The notes: generated by a model from the sequence alone, not told the origin. 64,000 bases of DNA from Ruminococcus sp. (GCA_017450925.1 JAFSSS010000081.1:82090-146089), one strand, 5' to 3'; counted from the stretch's first letter, positions 1 through 8,730 are shown. Numbers and translations: made by a program.

Positions 1-20
1 AACAGACAAATAAAATACAG

Positions 21-53
21 GCGGTGCGGGCTTGGTGCCTGCACCGCTTTTTT
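21..53. terminator. Intrinsic terminator, probably bidirectional
   Basis: An 11-bp stem with one mismatch (GCGGTGCGGGC against GCCTGCACCGC) and a 5-nt loop is followed by a T run on the plus strand, so it ends a transcript entering from the left of the window. On the minus strand the hairpin is followed by a T-rich stretch just past the stop of the first reverse gene, so it can serve that gene too. Confidence 0.8.
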
Positions 54-55
54 CT

Positions 56-307
56 TTACCTCGGCAGGAAGTTTGTCTGCCCGAAGGGGAAAATATCCTT
101 CAGCTCATCGTATTCTCCGTCGGTCATATTTCCGCCGCTGGGGCTGATGCCGGTCATTTCTCCGGCAGATGCCGCCCCCGAGTCAAGCCCCGTGTAAGTG
201 TCCGGCACGTCAGAGCCGGTGCCGCCCATTCGTTCCAATTCAAGATCCTTCTGATCGTCAAATACCGCTTCTGCGGGCTTCTGATGCTTTTTTCTGTTTT
301 TGCTCAT
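56..307 (-). CDS. Small hydrophilic protein of unknown function
   Basis: An 83-residue protein with no recognised family. The N-terminus is strongly basic (MSKNRKKHQK), the middle is acidic and Gly/Ser-rich, and there is no signal peptide or membrane segment. The start is supported by a clear AAAGGAG about 7 bases upstream of the ATG. It stands alone, facing away from the DUF1836 gene, with a terminator directly after its stop. The good ribosome binding site and terminator argue that it is real. No function can be assigned. Confidence 0.6.
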   Translation of the reverse strand: MSKNRKKHQKPAEAVFDDQKDLELERMGGTGSDVPDTYTGLDSGAASAGEMTGISPSGGNMTDGEYDELKDIFPFGQTNFLPR

Positions 308-626
308 GATGATGCTCCTTTGTATTTTATATGGATATTATCCCCGGGTCAGTGCAAAGATATTCGCAAAACACAAAAATCAAAGCTACAGCGAGAAAAT
401 TAACGAAAATCGGAGATATACAGCGATAAACTCTCAAAATCTCTTGAAACCCCGCAAACAATCATCAGACCGGACTTGCGGTTCAAGTGAACCTGTGATA
501 TAATCATAGTATCGCAAGGGAAAGCGATACAAAACGAATACAGAGAGAAAAATGCGAAAAGCAAAGGAAAAAACGTGCAGAACAAAAAGAGGCGGCAAGA
601 TCAGCACAGTAAAGGAGGGTACTGTT
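308..626. promoter_or_regulatory. Divergent intergenic region with an operator-like palindrome
   Basis: About 320 bases separate the divergent first two genes. The only strong signals are the plus-strand promoter at 476-504 and the palindrome between its two boxes. No convincing minus-strand promoter was found. An in-frame upstream ATG at 552 would extend the DUF1836 protein by 25 basic residues but has no ribosome binding site. Confidence 0.5.
476..504 (+). promoter_or_regulatory. Sigma-A promoter with internal palindrome, upstream of DUF1836 gene
   Basis: TTGCGG and TATAAT are separated by 17 bases. The spacer begins inside an inverted repeat, GGTTCA-AG-TGAACC (480-493), which a DNA-binding protein could occupy to block polymerase. 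The adjacent gene encodes a helix-turn-helix protein, so autoregulation is plausible. Confidence 0.65.
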
Positions 627-1193
627 ATGATGCTTGATAAGCTGCCCGGTACCGCTCTCGACTTTGACGAGCGCGGCGCTTCAAACGCCTTCTCGGTCAT
701 CGCACCGATACTTGATGCCACGGGAGGACTCACACTTTCACAGCTTGCAACGCTGACGGGGCTGGAGGGATCCACTATCCAAAACTGGATCAAACGCGGC
801 TGGGTAGCGCCGACAGTCGGCAAAAAATACGGCGAACGACAGGTAGTGAGGGTAATGCTCATCAATATCCTTCGGGGCACCATTCGCCTTGAGGATATAG
901 CAAGGCTTATGGAGTATATCAACGGCGAGGTCAACGATCTTGACGACGATATCATGCATGATACCGAGCTTTACAATCTGATGTGCCAGATGCTCACCGC
1001 AATGACCCGGGATAATCTTCACAGCCGTGAGGAGATCGACGAGGAGATCGAAAAGCGACTTGACCGCTCCTTTGAGGGCGAGAACCGCAAACGTCTGCGC
1101 AGGGTGCTGCTCATTATGATACTCGGCTACCGCGCCTCGTATTACCGGCGTATGGCCGAGAGCGAGTTCGCCGAGCTGGAGTATGAATACTAA
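627..1193 (+). CDS. DUF1836 family protein, putative DNA-binding regulator
   Basis: A 188-residue protein of the DUF1836 family, found mostly in Firmicutes and thought to bind DNA. The first third contains a MerR-like helix-turn-helix: LSQLATLTGLEGSTIQNWIK, then a wing around VGKKYGERQVVRV. The rest is helical and acidic and may mediate dimerisation. The start chosen is the ATG preceded by AAAGGAGGG; upstream in-frame ATGs lack such a site. The gene lies 12 bases before an SPFH protein and is probably cotranscribed with it. A palindrome in its promoter could be its own operator. The target genes are unknown. Confidence 0.8.
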   Translation: MMLDKLPGTALDFDERGASNAFSVIAPILDATGGLTLSQLATLTGLEGSTIQNWIKRGWVAPTVGKKYGERQVVRVMLINILRGTIRLEDIARLMEYINGEVNDLDDDIMHDTELYNLMCQMLTAMTRDNLHSREEIDEEIEKRLDRSFEGENRKRLRRVLLIMILGYRASYYRRMAESEFAELEYEY

Positions 1194-1205
1194 GGAGGTA
1201 TAACT

Positions 1206-2096
1206 ATGGCAAACAATGATTTTGTTGATGTAAAGAACAGGAAGGGCAAAAGCAAGGGCGGCATGATCGCAGCGATCTGCGTGATCGCTGTGGCTGCGCT
1301 GATAGTGGTTTTCTCGGCAGGGGCGATAGTTCCCGCAGGCAGCACTGGAGTTGTGGTAACTCTCGGCTCCGTTTCCGATACCACATATTCCGAGGGCTTC
1401 CACCTAAAAATACCCTTCGTGCAGACGGTGGAGATAGTCTCCAACAAGATACAGGTCTATGAAACGGATGCCAGTGCAGTGTCCAAGGACCTGCAGACAG
1501 TAAACTCCAAGATCGCAGTAAACTTCCGTGTTCGCTCCGATGCTTCGGCTTCGATCTACAAGAACATCGGCGCTGATTATCAGCAGGTGATCTTGATGCC
1601 GGCGGTGCAGGAGTCCATGAAGGCTATCAGTGCCAAATATACCGCCGAGCAGCTCATCACCGAGCGTAACCAGGTCGGTCAAGAGATCAAGGAGCAGCTT
1701 GAGTCCAAGGTCTCTGACTATGGTATCCAGATCGAAAAATTCAACATCGTGAACTTTGACTTCTCGGCCGAGTTCAACAGCGCTATCGAGCAGAAGCAGG
1801 TAGCCGAGCAGAACCTGCTCAAGACCAAGACCGAGCAGGAGGAGCAGCTGGTCATCGCTGACGCTGACGCCCAGAAGAAGATCAAGGCTGCAAATGCCGA
1901 GGCTGCCGCTATCAAGGCAAAGGCTGACGCGCAGGCCGAGGCCAACAAGGTCATCAGCGAGTCGCTGAACGACACTCTGCTGAAGTATCAGCTCCTTGAA
2001 AAGTGGGACGGCTCCGTTCCCAAGGTGGCAGGCAATGCCAACCCTCTGCTGACCCTCGGACTTGACGAGGTCACCGCCGATAACAAGGCAAACTGA
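1206..2096 (+). CDS. SPFH/prohibitin-domain membrane protein
   Basis: A 296-residue member of the stomatin/prohibitin/flotillin superfamily. A basic N-terminus precedes one membrane helix at about residues 20-42 and the SPFH (band 7) domain at about 45-200. A long Ala/Glu/Lys-rich coiled coil follows (about 200-255) and probably drives oligomerisation. Family members form membrane scaffolds or microdomains, sometimes with FtsH-type proteases. It follows the DUF1836 gene by 12 bases with its own AAGGAGG site. An intrinsic terminator lies 28 bases past the stop, so the two genes form a complete unit. The client proteins are not evident. Confidence 0.88.
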   Translation: MANNDFVDVKNRKGKSKGGMIAAICVIAVAALIVVFSAGAIVPAGSTGVVVTLGSVSDTTYSEGFHLKIPFVQTVEIVSNKIQVYETDASAVSKDLQTVNSKIAVNFRVRSDASASIYKNIGADYQQVILMPAVQESMKAISAKYTAEQLITERNQVGQEIKEQLESKVSDYGIQIEKFNIVNFDFSAEFNSAIEQKQVAEQNLLKTKTEQEEQLVIADADAQKKIKAANAEAAAIKAKADAQAEANKVISESLNDTLLKYQLLEKWDGSVPKVAGNANPLLTLGLDEVTADNKAN

Positions 2097-2123
2097 CAAG
2101 CTAACACCCACTGTGCCATATAT

Positions 2124-2157
2124 GCCCCGTGAGCAGGTCTTGCGGGGCGCTTTTTTT
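2124..2157 (+). terminator. Intrinsic terminator after SPFH gene
   Basis: A GCCCCG / CGGGGC stem is followed by seven T residues. It closes the DUF1836-SPFH unit. Confidence 0.85.
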
Positions 2158-2192
2158 CTACCGGCAGGATGATTATTTTTACAAAAAAGCTC

Positions 2193-2221
2193 TTGCATAG
2201 ACAGGCTTTTTGTTGTATAAT
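2193..2221 (+). promoter_or_regulatory. Sigma-A promoter of flavodoxin-like gene
   Basis: TTGCAT and TATAAT are separated by 17 bases. The box lies 36 bases upstream of the TTG start of the flavoprotein gene. Confidence 0.8.
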
Positions 2222-2257
2222 AAATATGTATATTCTGATATATCGGAGGTGTATATC

Positions 2258-2968
2258 TTGAAGATAACAGTTATCCACGGACAGAGCCACAAGGGCTCGA
2301 CCTACCATATCGCCCGTATGCTTGCCGACCGTCTCGGCGGCGATGTGACGGAGTTCATGCTCCCGCGGGATTTTGACAGCTATTGCTGCGGATGCGTCAA
2401 TTGCTTTGAGGACGAGACTAAATGCCCCCACTTTGCAAGGCTTTCACCGATAACGAAGGCTATCGACGAAGCGGATGTGCTGATATTCGGCAGCCCGACC
2501 TATGTGCTGCACGCCTCCGGCGCGATGAAAAATCTCCTCGACCATTACGGCTGGAGATTTATGGTACACCGCCCCGAGGAAAAGATGTTCACAAAACAGG
2601 CTGTGTGCATCTCCACTGCCGCAGGAGCAGGCATGAAGGGTGCGATCAAGGATATGTATGACAGCCTTTTCTTCTGGGGCGTTGCAAGGATATACAAATA
2701 CGGAGCTGCCGTGGCAGCTACCGAATGGGAAGGCGTTCAGCCGGCTATGAAACGGAAGATCGAGCGATCAATGGATAGGCTGGCAGATAAGATATTTGAA
2801 AACCACGGCAAAGCAAAGCCCGGCATGAAAACCAAAGGGCTGTTCTATGCTATGCGCACCCTGCGGGTCATGACCGGAACGGCCACCTGTTCTGAAGCGG
2901 ATATGAAGCACTGGAAGCACAAGGGCTGGATAGACAAACAGCGCCCTTGGAAGAAAGTGTCCGAATAA
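2258..2968 (+). CDS. Flavodoxin-fold NAD(P)H-dependent FMN reductase family protein
   Basis: About 236 residues. It opens with a beta strand and phosphate-binding loop typical of NADPH-dependent FMN reductases (KITVIHGQSHKGSTYHIA), then the second flavin loop GSPTYVLHASGAMKNLLDH. Between them a CxxCxxC-like cluster (CCGCVNCFEDETKC) resembles iron-sulfur flavoproteins (Isf), so a 4Fe-4S cluster is possible. The TTG at 2258 is chosen as start because CGGAGGTG sits 6 bases before it; starts further upstream overlap the promoter. It is transcribed alone or with galK, 25 bases downstream. The physiological electron partner is unknown. Confidence 0.8.
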   Translation: MKITVIHGQSHKGSTYHIARMLADRLGGDVTEFMLPRDFDSYCCGCVNCFEDETKCPHFARLSPITKAIDEADVLIFGSPTYVLHASGAMKNLLDHYGWRFMVHRPEEKMFTKQAVCISTAAGAGMKGAIKDMYDSLFFWGVARIYKYGAAVAATEWEGVQPAMKRKIERSMDRLADKIFENHGKAKPGMKTKGLFYAMRTLRVMTGTATCSEADMKHWKHKGWIDKQRPWKKVSE

Positions 2969-2993
2969 TTGTACATATAAGGAGAGATAGACT

Positions 2994-4235
2994 ATGTCAG
3001 TACATACTCTTGAAGAGATCTATACGCCCGATGTCCTCACCATGCAGCAGCATCGCTATGCTGACGCTGTGGCGGAGTTTGCAAAGCTTTACGGCTGTGA
3101 GCCCACCCGCTGCTTTTCGGCTCCCGGACGTACCGAGGTGGGCGGAAACCATACTGACCACAACCACGGCAAAGTCCTTGCCGCCGGAGTTTCCCTCGAT
3201 GTCATCGCAATGGTCATCCCCGCTGATGACGGCATCATTGAGGTGAAGTCAGCCGGCTTCCCGGTGGATAAGGTGGATACTGCCGACCTGTCCGTTAAAA
3301 AGGAAGAGGAGGGAACATCTGCCGCGCTGATAAGAGGCGTGGCCGCGGGCTTTGTGAAGAACGGCCACATTATAGGCGGCTTCAAGGCCTATACCACCTC
3401 CAACGTGCTTAAAGGCTCGGGACTGTCATCCTCGGCAGCCTTTGAGGTGCTTATCGGAAATATTCTGAACGGCCTTTATAACGACCATACCGTTTCGGCA
3501 GTCGAGATCGCACAGCTTTCACAGTACGCCGAGAACGTCTATTTCGGAAAGCCCTCCGGTCTTATGGATCAGATGGCTTCCTCGGTGGGCGGCTTTATCA
3601 CTATTGATTTCGCCGACCCCTCAAAGCCGGCGATCGAGACTATCAGCTTTGATTTCGCAGCCTCTGGACACTGCCTCTACATCGTTGACACCAAGGGCAG
3701 CCACGCCGACCTTACCCCGGAGTATGCCGCTATCCCGCAGGAAATGAAGGCCGTTGCAGGCTATTTCAGCAGGGAAGTGCTGGGAGATATCACAAGACAG
3801 CAGATTATAGACGCTCTCCCGGAGTTGAGAGAGCGCTTCAGCGACAGAGCATTGCTTCGCGCTCTGCATTTCGCGGATGAAAATGTCCGTGTAGAGGAGG
3901 AAAAGCAGGCACTTACCAACGGCGACCTTGACGCTTTTCTTGATACCGTCAAGCGCTCCGGCAGATCATCCTATATGTATCTGCAGAACGTGTTCGCAGC
4001 CTCCGACCCAGCCGATCAAGGGCTTTCTCTGGCACTCTATCTGGCCGAGACCGTCCTTGACGGCGAGGGTGCATACCGTGTCCACGGCGGCGGCTTTGCC
4101 GGCACCATTCAAGCCTTTGTTCCCGAAGGCAAGCTGGATGCCTTCCGCAATGCTATGGAGAATACCTTTGGCGAGGGCAGCTGCTATGTGCTTTCCGTCA
4201 GACCATTCGGCGGCACAGAAGTCAAGCTTGTCTGA
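2994..4235 (+). CDS. galK: Galactokinase
   Basis: A 413-residue GHMP kinase that phosphorylates galactose at C1 in the Leloir pathway. The galactokinase signature GRTEVGGNHTDHN is at residues 45-57, the ATP-binding loop GSGLSSSAAF at 141-150 and the third GHMP motif (VHGGGFAGTIQAF) at about 357-370. The length fits the family. AAGGAGA precedes the ATG. galT and galE are not in this window, so the other Leloir genes must lie elsewhere. It lies 25 bases after the flavoprotein gene and 39 bases before a gene of unknown function. Confidence 0.93.
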   Translation: MSVHTLEEIYTPDVLTMQQHRYADAVAEFAKLYGCEPTRCFSAPGRTEVGGNHTDHNHGKVLAAGVSLDVIAMVIPADDGIIEVKSAGFPVDKVDTADLSVKKEEEGTSAALIRGVAAGFVKNGHIIGGFKAYTTSNVLKGSGLSSSAAFEVLIGNILNGLYNDHTVSAVEIAQLSQYAENVYFGKPSGLMDQMASSVGGFITIDFADPSKPAIETISFDFAASGHCLYIVDTKGSHADLTPEYAAIPQEMKAVAGYFSREVLGDITRQQIIDALPELRERFSDRALLRALHFADENVRVEEEKQALTNGDLDAFLDTVKRSGRSSYMYLQNVFAASDPADQGLSLALYLAETVLDGEGAYRVHGGGFAGTIQAFVPEGKLDAFRNAMENTFGEGSCYVLSVRPFGGTEVKLV

Positions 4236-4274
4236 TAAGTACAAAAATTTGTACAGTTTAACAGAGGAGACAGT

Positions 4275-4856
4275 ATGAAGATAAACCGGCTGACACTTGC
4301 AAAAAAGCAGCTTGAGCAGATAAAAAAGCAGGGCGTTAAGGTAAGATTCGCCGCCTGCGGAAAGGTCATGATCGACGGCCTGCCTTTCTCGTTTTCGGTT
4401 TCAAGCGCCGGAGAGGCCTCCAATAAGGGGATAGTCGTTTCCTTTTCCGGCGAGCCGGTAGAGAACGGCAGCCTTGTGCTGAACACTATAGATATGCATT
4501 ACATCCGCAGCGGTCGGGCTCACTCCCAGACAAAAAAGCTGGCACGCATCGTAAAGTCCGACGGCAAGCACATTTATCAAGCGAAGTTCACCGATGCGGT
4601 CTTGGAGGAGATCAAGCCCTCCAAAAAGAAAAAGACCCCGGAGGAGCTGCTTGCCGATATAGCTTCGGCCTACAGCTTCAAGGTCATCCCGGAGTACAAG
4701 GGAACAGAGGATGCCGAGGTCATGGTGACCGTCTATCCCATTGCAGACCCGCTTGCAGGCCTTGCAGTGGAGTGGCGGGACTGTACCTCTGACAAGGACT
4801 GGTTCGAGCATCACCCCGATGCCTTTACCGCTCCCCCTAAACGCCGTTTCAGATAA
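4275..4856 (+). CDS. Unknown conserved-looking cytoplasmic protein
   Basis: A 193-residue basic protein that I do not recognise. It has no signal peptide or membrane helix. Alternating beta-type segments lead to a Lys-rich stretch near residues 115-122 (KPSKKKKTPEEL), then an acidic and aromatic C-terminus. It has its own GAGGAGA site and is followed after only 12 bases by trmB. The position suggests cotranscription with trmB, but no functional link can be drawn. Confidence 0.65.
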   Translation: MKINRLTLAKKQLEQIKKQGVKVRFAACGKVMIDGLPFSFSVSSAGEASNKGIVVSFSGEPVENGSLVLNTIDMHYIRSGRAHSQTKKLARIVKSDGKHIYQAKFTDAVLEEIKPSKKKKTPEELLADIASAYSFKVIPEYKGTEDAEVMVTVYPIADPLAGLAVEWRDCTSDKDWFEHHPDAFTAPPKRRFR

Positions 4857-4868
4857 GGAGATATTCAA

Positions 4869-5537
4869 ATGCGAATGAGACGTAAAAAGCACCTGGAGGA
4901 ACGCCTTGCAGAGTGCGGAGATATGATAATCTATATGGATCGTGAGGATCGCAATTATCAAGTCAAGGACACTAAGGATATCCTTGATCTGACAGCGCTT
5001 TTCGGAAATGACCGTCCTGTGGAGTTGGAGATAGGCTGCGGCAAGGGACAGTTCATCTGTGAGCTGGCACAGCGCTGCCCCGATGTGAATTTCCTTGCGG
5101 TGGAAAAGGCCAGCAATGTGATCGTTGATGCCGCCGATAAGGCTATCGCCCTCGGACTGAAAAACGTCCGCTTTCTCCGCGGCGGAGCCGAGTATCTTGA
5201 AAGCTACATCCCCGCCGGCTGCATCGGGCGTATCTATCTGAATTTCAGCTGCCCGTTCCCGAAGAAAAGCTATGCCTCGCACCGGCTGACTCACAGGCGC
5301 TTTCTGGAAATATACAGCGTCCTGCTGAAGCCTCACGCCGAGATACACCAAAAGACCGACAACAGGAATTTCTTTGAGTTCTCGCTGGAGGAGTTCTCCG
5401 ACTGCGGCTGGACCATGAAGAATATCTCCCTTGACCTCCATGCCTCGGACTTTGAGGGCAATATCGTCACCGAGTACGAAAAACGCTTTTCCGAGCAGGG
5501 CTTTCCGATCTACAGACTGGAGGCGTACCGCAAATGA
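4869..5537 (+). CDS. trmB: tRNA (guanine-N7)-methyltransferase TrmB, with variant catalytic motif
   Basis: A 222-residue class I SAM-dependent methyltransferase that forms m7G46 in the tRNA variable loop. The SAM-binding loop is VELEIGCGKGQF (about 56-67). The C-terminal signature aligns with the family: YLNFSCPFPKKSYASHRLTH, then IHQKTDNRNFFEFSL. The oddity is that the near-invariant DPWPK of the family reads CPFPK here, so the Asp considered important for catalysis is a Cys. The later TDN motif is intact. It overlaps the next gene by 4 bases (ATGA), indicating translational coupling. Confidence 0.88.
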   Translation: MRMRRKKHLEERLAECGDMIIYMDREDRNYQVKDTKDILDLTALFGNDRPVELEIGCGKGQFICELAQRCPDVNFLAVEKASNVIVDAADKAIALGLKNVRFLRGGAEYLESYIPAGCIGRIYLNFSCPFPKKSYASHRLTHRRFLEIYSVLLKPHAEIHQKTDNRNFFEFSLEEFSDCGWTMKNISLDLHASDFEGNIVTEYEKRFSEQGFPIYRLEAYRK

Positions 5538-6070
5538 ACGAGCAGGCTGAAGAAAGGGTGCGCAGAAAGATCCCGGTAAAGCTGATCGTTGTTATCGCGG
5601 CAGTGCTGATCTTTGCGGCGGGTATGGCAGTTGAGGTCTATAAGCATTCGGACAGCAGGATGAAGTCGCTCCTTGATAACAACAGACAGTGCTTTGAGAC
5701 CTGCGCCGAATTCTTCGGCATCGGCGGGGGAGCGGCATCTGTCACCGTTACCGACAAGGATATTGAGGACGAGAACAGCACCGCCGATCTTAACAAAAAG
5801 CGCTCGGTCTATACCTCTGCACAGTTCCTTGCAGAGAAGTATAGGGACTATCCCGTTAGCCGTGATATCGAGAGCCTTTCTGATGCAGGAGTCCAAAAAA
5901 TCTCCCTCGTCGGATATGAGGTGAGGTTCTATACCGATATAGATTCTGGGCTGTGTTATATATCGCCGGAGTCACAGTCGGAAAAGAATTTCTATTACCC
6001 GGAGGGCTATCTCGATGAAAACCGCATCGACGGCGACTGGTACCGCTTCGGAAAAGATGTGAAGAAATAA
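5534..6070 (+). CDS. Membrane-anchored extracytoplasmic protein of unknown function
   Basis: A 178-residue protein with a basic N-terminus, one membrane helix at about 14-35 and an exported domain of about 140 residues. It carries no lipobox and no recognised family. The exported part has a Ser/Thr/Asp-rich linker and a beta-rich, Tyr-rich end (DGDWYRFGKDV). The start overlaps the stop of trmB by 4 bases. A hairpin follows 5 bases after the stop, so this gene ends the operon. Confidence 0.65.
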   Translation: MNEQAEERVRRKIPVKLIVVIAAVLIFAAGMAVEVYKHSDSRMKSLLDNNRQCFETCAEFFGIGGGAASVTVTDKDIEDENSTADLNKKRSVYTSAQFLAEKYRDYPVSRDIESLSDAGVQKISLVGYEVRFYTDIDSGLCYISPESQSEKNFYYPEGYLDENRIDGDWYRFGKDVKK

Positions 6071-6075
6071 TAGCT

Positions 6076-6117
6076 GCGCGTCTGTCATTTTCCCGGACAG
6101 GCGCGCATATTATTTAT
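6076..6117 (+). terminator. Hairpin terminator after trmB operon
   Basis: An 11-bp stem (GCGCGTCTGTC / GACAGGCGCGC, one G-T pair) is followed by an AT-rich rather than pure T tail. Confidence 0.65.
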
Positions 6118-6140
6118 CAGAAAGCGAAGGGGGCAATGCT

Positions 6141-6908
6141 ATGAAACTGAAAAATAAGCTGCTGACCTATCTGTTTGCCGGAGCAGTTATCGCAGGAGGC
6201 ATAGTAGGCTGCGAGTTGATCGAGGCCGGCGCCGGGAAAGGCATGGAGGCGGTCGAGACCTCTGCCGATGCAGTGCTTGACAGACCTGTTATCGTCCTTG
6301 ATGCAGGCCACGGCGGTGCGGACGGCGGCTGTGTTTCGGTGAACGGCATCCCGGAAAAGAATATCAATCTGTCTATCATGCTGACATCGAGGGATATGCT
6401 CGACCTTCTGGGCTATGATGTCCGCTGCACCAGAGAGACAGATGTTTCTATCCACGATAAGGGGATAGAGGGGCTGGCAAAGCAGAAAAAGTCGGATATG
6501 GATAACCGCCTTGCAGTTATAAACGAAAGCGGTGCAGTGCTGGCTGTGTCTATTCATCAGAATCAGTTCACTGACCCGAAGTACAGCGGCGCACAGATGT
6601 TTTTCAAGGCTGACAGCCCCGAAAGCAGCGCTCTTGCCGATGTGCTTCGGGAACGCTTCCGCATCTGGCTTCAGCCGGATAACGAGCGCGAAACAAAGCC
6701 GGTGGGTGATGAGCTGTTTCTTATCCACAACGCGAAATGCCCCGCCGTTATGGCAGAGTGCGGCTTTCTGTCGAACCCGGAGGAGGCAGCCAAGCTTGAG
6801 ACCCCCTCCTATCAGCAGGAGGTGGCAATGGTGATAGCCGACAGCATCAACTGCTATGTTTCAAGAAAACGGCAGGGCGGTGAGACCGCTGCCGAAAACA
6901 GCATCTGA
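6141..6908 (+). CDS. N-acetylmuramoyl-L-alanine amidase (Amidase_3, CwlD-like)
   Basis: A 255-residue zinc amidase that cuts the bond between MurNAc and the stem peptide. An N-terminal hydrophobic segment (about 8-25) exports or anchors it. Zinc ligands are visible as H57 in DAGHGG, E72 in PEKNINLS and H139 in SIHQNQF; the catalytic Glu is E206 in MAECGFLSN. The catalytic domain fills the protein and no SH3 or SPOR domain is present. In spore formers the closest relatives, CwlD, make cortex muramic lactam, but a vegetative role cannot be excluded. A ribosome binding site (GAAGGGGG) precedes the ATG. Confidence 0.9.
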   Translation: MKLKNKLLTYLFAGAVIAGGIVGCELIEAGAGKGMEAVETSADAVLDRPVIVLDAGHGGADGGCVSVNGIPEKNINLSIMLTSRDMLDLLGYDVRCTRETDVSIHDKGIEGLAKQKKSDMDNRLAVINESGAVLAVSIHQNQFTDPKYSGAQMFFKADSPESSALADVLRERFRIWLQPDNERETKPVGDELFLIHNAKCPAVMAECGFLSNPEEAAKLETPSYQQEVAMVIADSINCYVSRKRQGGETAAENSI

Positions 6909-7018
6909 CGAAGTTCGGTTCCTGCTCGGGCAGCCGCCGATATGTCCTGCGTGCGGGCGGAATATCTATTATTGTCAAAAAATTCGGAAAATACTTATTA
7001 TTTTCGTCAATATTTGGC

Positions 7019-7047
7019 TTGTAATTTTTGGGCGTATGGTATATAAT
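7019..7047 (+). promoter_or_regulatory. Sigma-A promoter of LCP gene
   Basis: TTGTAA and TATAAT are separated by 17 bases, with the -10 box about 50 bases upstream of the start codon. Confidence 0.75.
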
Positions 7048-7097
7048 ATATTAGTATGAGTATGTTTCCGACCCAATAATAACAAGCGAGGACTGTT

Positions 7098-8648
7098 ATG
7101 TCAGATAATAAGAATTTCGATCCTGCCGAGGAGCAGACTACAGAGGATATTATCCGCGCAGCAATGGAAGCAAAGAAAAAAAGGCTTTCCGAAGAGCCGG
7201 TGGAGCAGACGGAAAATGAACCCGCTGCTGTTATCCCCCCCGAGGATGATATAAAGCTGCCCGAAGCACCTAAACGTACCCGCCCCGTCCTTGAGGATGA
7301 GCTGGAGGAGAGCTTCGGCGACAATGCTGATGCCGAGGACGAAGCCGAGGATGAACCGAAGCCCGTCCCGGTGAAAGCCGTTCCCCACAGAAGCAGCGGA
7401 GGCTCCAAGCAGCGCAAAAAGAAAAAGAAAAAAGGCAAGTGGAACAAAAAACAGATGTCTCTGTTTATCATAGGAATCCTGTTTTTGGTGCTTTGTCTGC
7501 TGGGACTCGGCATATATCTGCTGTTCAGCCACTACTACGGCCTTTTGAAAACGGATGAGAGCTACAGCGCTATTTCCGAGGCTCCTGTGGTCAGCGCCGA
7601 TGACTCCACCCAGTCAGATACCTTTGACCCGATGACCGAGGAGGAGCGTATCAAGAAACAGCTTGAAGAGATACAGGTCGATATGATGAAGGACTCCGAG
7701 GTGTTCAATATCCTTCTTGTAGGACAGGATCTCCGCTCCACCAGCGATGACACCCGCGGAAATACCGATGTTATGATGATGATCTCTCTCAATCATAAGG
7801 ACAAGACCATTACCATGACCTCGTTTATGCGTGATGTTTGGCTTTATATCCCCCGCGTTGAGGTCTCCGACAGACTGAACCGTGCATTCTATGCAGGCGG
7901 TCCTATCTATCTTGAGGACACGATCGAATCCTATTTCGGCGTGGATATCGACAGATATGTTGTGGTTGACTTCAACCAGTTCATTACTATAGTTGATGCC
8001 CTCGGCGGACTTGATATCTATGTTACTCCCGACGAGGCCAACGGCTATGAGGGTGAGGATCCCGACGGCGACAACACTCGCGGAATGCAGAATCCTCTTG
8101 ATGAACAGAATGCTATCCTCGGCAAGCCTTGGGGCACAGACTATATCGAAATGAGCTATGATATCGACGGCGAGACGATCCATATGAACGGCAATCAGGC
8201 TCTTGCTTATTCAAGAATACGCCACGTCGGAAATGTTGACTTTGACCGTACAAAGCGACAGAGATATGTTATCGGCGAGATAATCAAGAAAGCCAAGGGC
8301 GCATCCCTAATGACCCTCCACAATATGCTGGAGGAGGTGCTTCCCAATGTTTCTACCAACATCACCAAGGAAGAGGCCGCGTCACTGGTGCTGAACATCT
8401 TCGATTACCTTAGCTATGATGTGCAGGAATTCCGCGTTCCCGAGGATAACACGTTCACAGGCCACTGGATCGACGGCAAGTCTGTCATCCTCTGCAACAT
8501 CGTCAAGAACGCTCAGGATCTCCAGCAGCTGATATACGGCAGAACCACGGTCACCGAGGAGACATTGAAAAAATACGCCGAGTTCAACAAGTATATCGAC
8601 GACAACGGCAACTATGTGGATTATAATAACGGCATCGTAAACTTCTGA
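7098..8648 (+). CDS. LytR-CpsA-Psr (LCP) family protein
   Basis: A 516-residue LCP protein; the family transfers undecaprenyl-linked polymers such as teichoic acid or capsule onto peptidoglycan. A long acidic cytoplasmic N-terminus (about 1-100, rich in Glu/Asp/Pro) and a Lys-rich patch (104-118) precede one membrane helix at 121-143. The extracellular LCP domain begins near 203 (FNILLVGQD) and contains DTRGNTDVMMMIS and TSFMRDVWLYIP. The conserved Arg/Asp set is visible, including RIRHVGNVDFDRTKRQR. It may cooperate with the LTA synthase gene nearby, although LCP and LTA pathways are usually separate. Monocistronic, with its own promoter and terminator. Confidence 0.92.
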   Translation: MSDNKNFDPAEEQTTEDIIRAAMEAKKKRLSEEPVEQTENEPAAVIPPEDDIKLPEAPKRTRPVLEDELEESFGDNADAEDEAEDEPKPVPVKAVPHRSSGGSKQRKKKKKKGKWNKKQMSLFIIGILFLVLCLLGLGIYLLFSHYYGLLKTDESYSAISEAPVVSADDSTQSDTFDPMTEEERIKKQLEEIQVDMMKDSEVFNILLVGQDLRSTSDDTRGNTDVMMMISLNHKDKTITMTSFMRDVWLYIPRVEVSDRLNRAFYAGGPIYLEDTIESYFGVDIDRYVVVDFNQFITIVDALGGLDIYVTPDEANGYEGEDPDGDNTRGMQNPLDEQNAILGKPWGTDYIEMSYDIDGETIHMNGNQALAYSRIRHVGNVDFDRTKRQRYVIGEIIKKAKGASLMTLHNMLEEVLPNVSTNITKEEAASLVLNIFDYLSYDVQEFRVPEDNTFTGHWIDGKSVILCNIVKNAQDLQQLIYGRTTVTEETLKKYAEFNKYIDDNGNYVDYNNGIVNF

Positions 8649-8730
8649 TATACTATAAGCAAAAAGGACACCGCGCTTCATAAAGCGCGGGCATCATAAA
8701 GCGCAGGCATCATAAAGAATTTTTTATTCT

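Noticed and set aside
8678..8717. Short direct repeats as a small CRISPR array
   Set aside because: Two 16-base copies and a partial third are contiguous, without unique spacers, and no cas gene is in the window.
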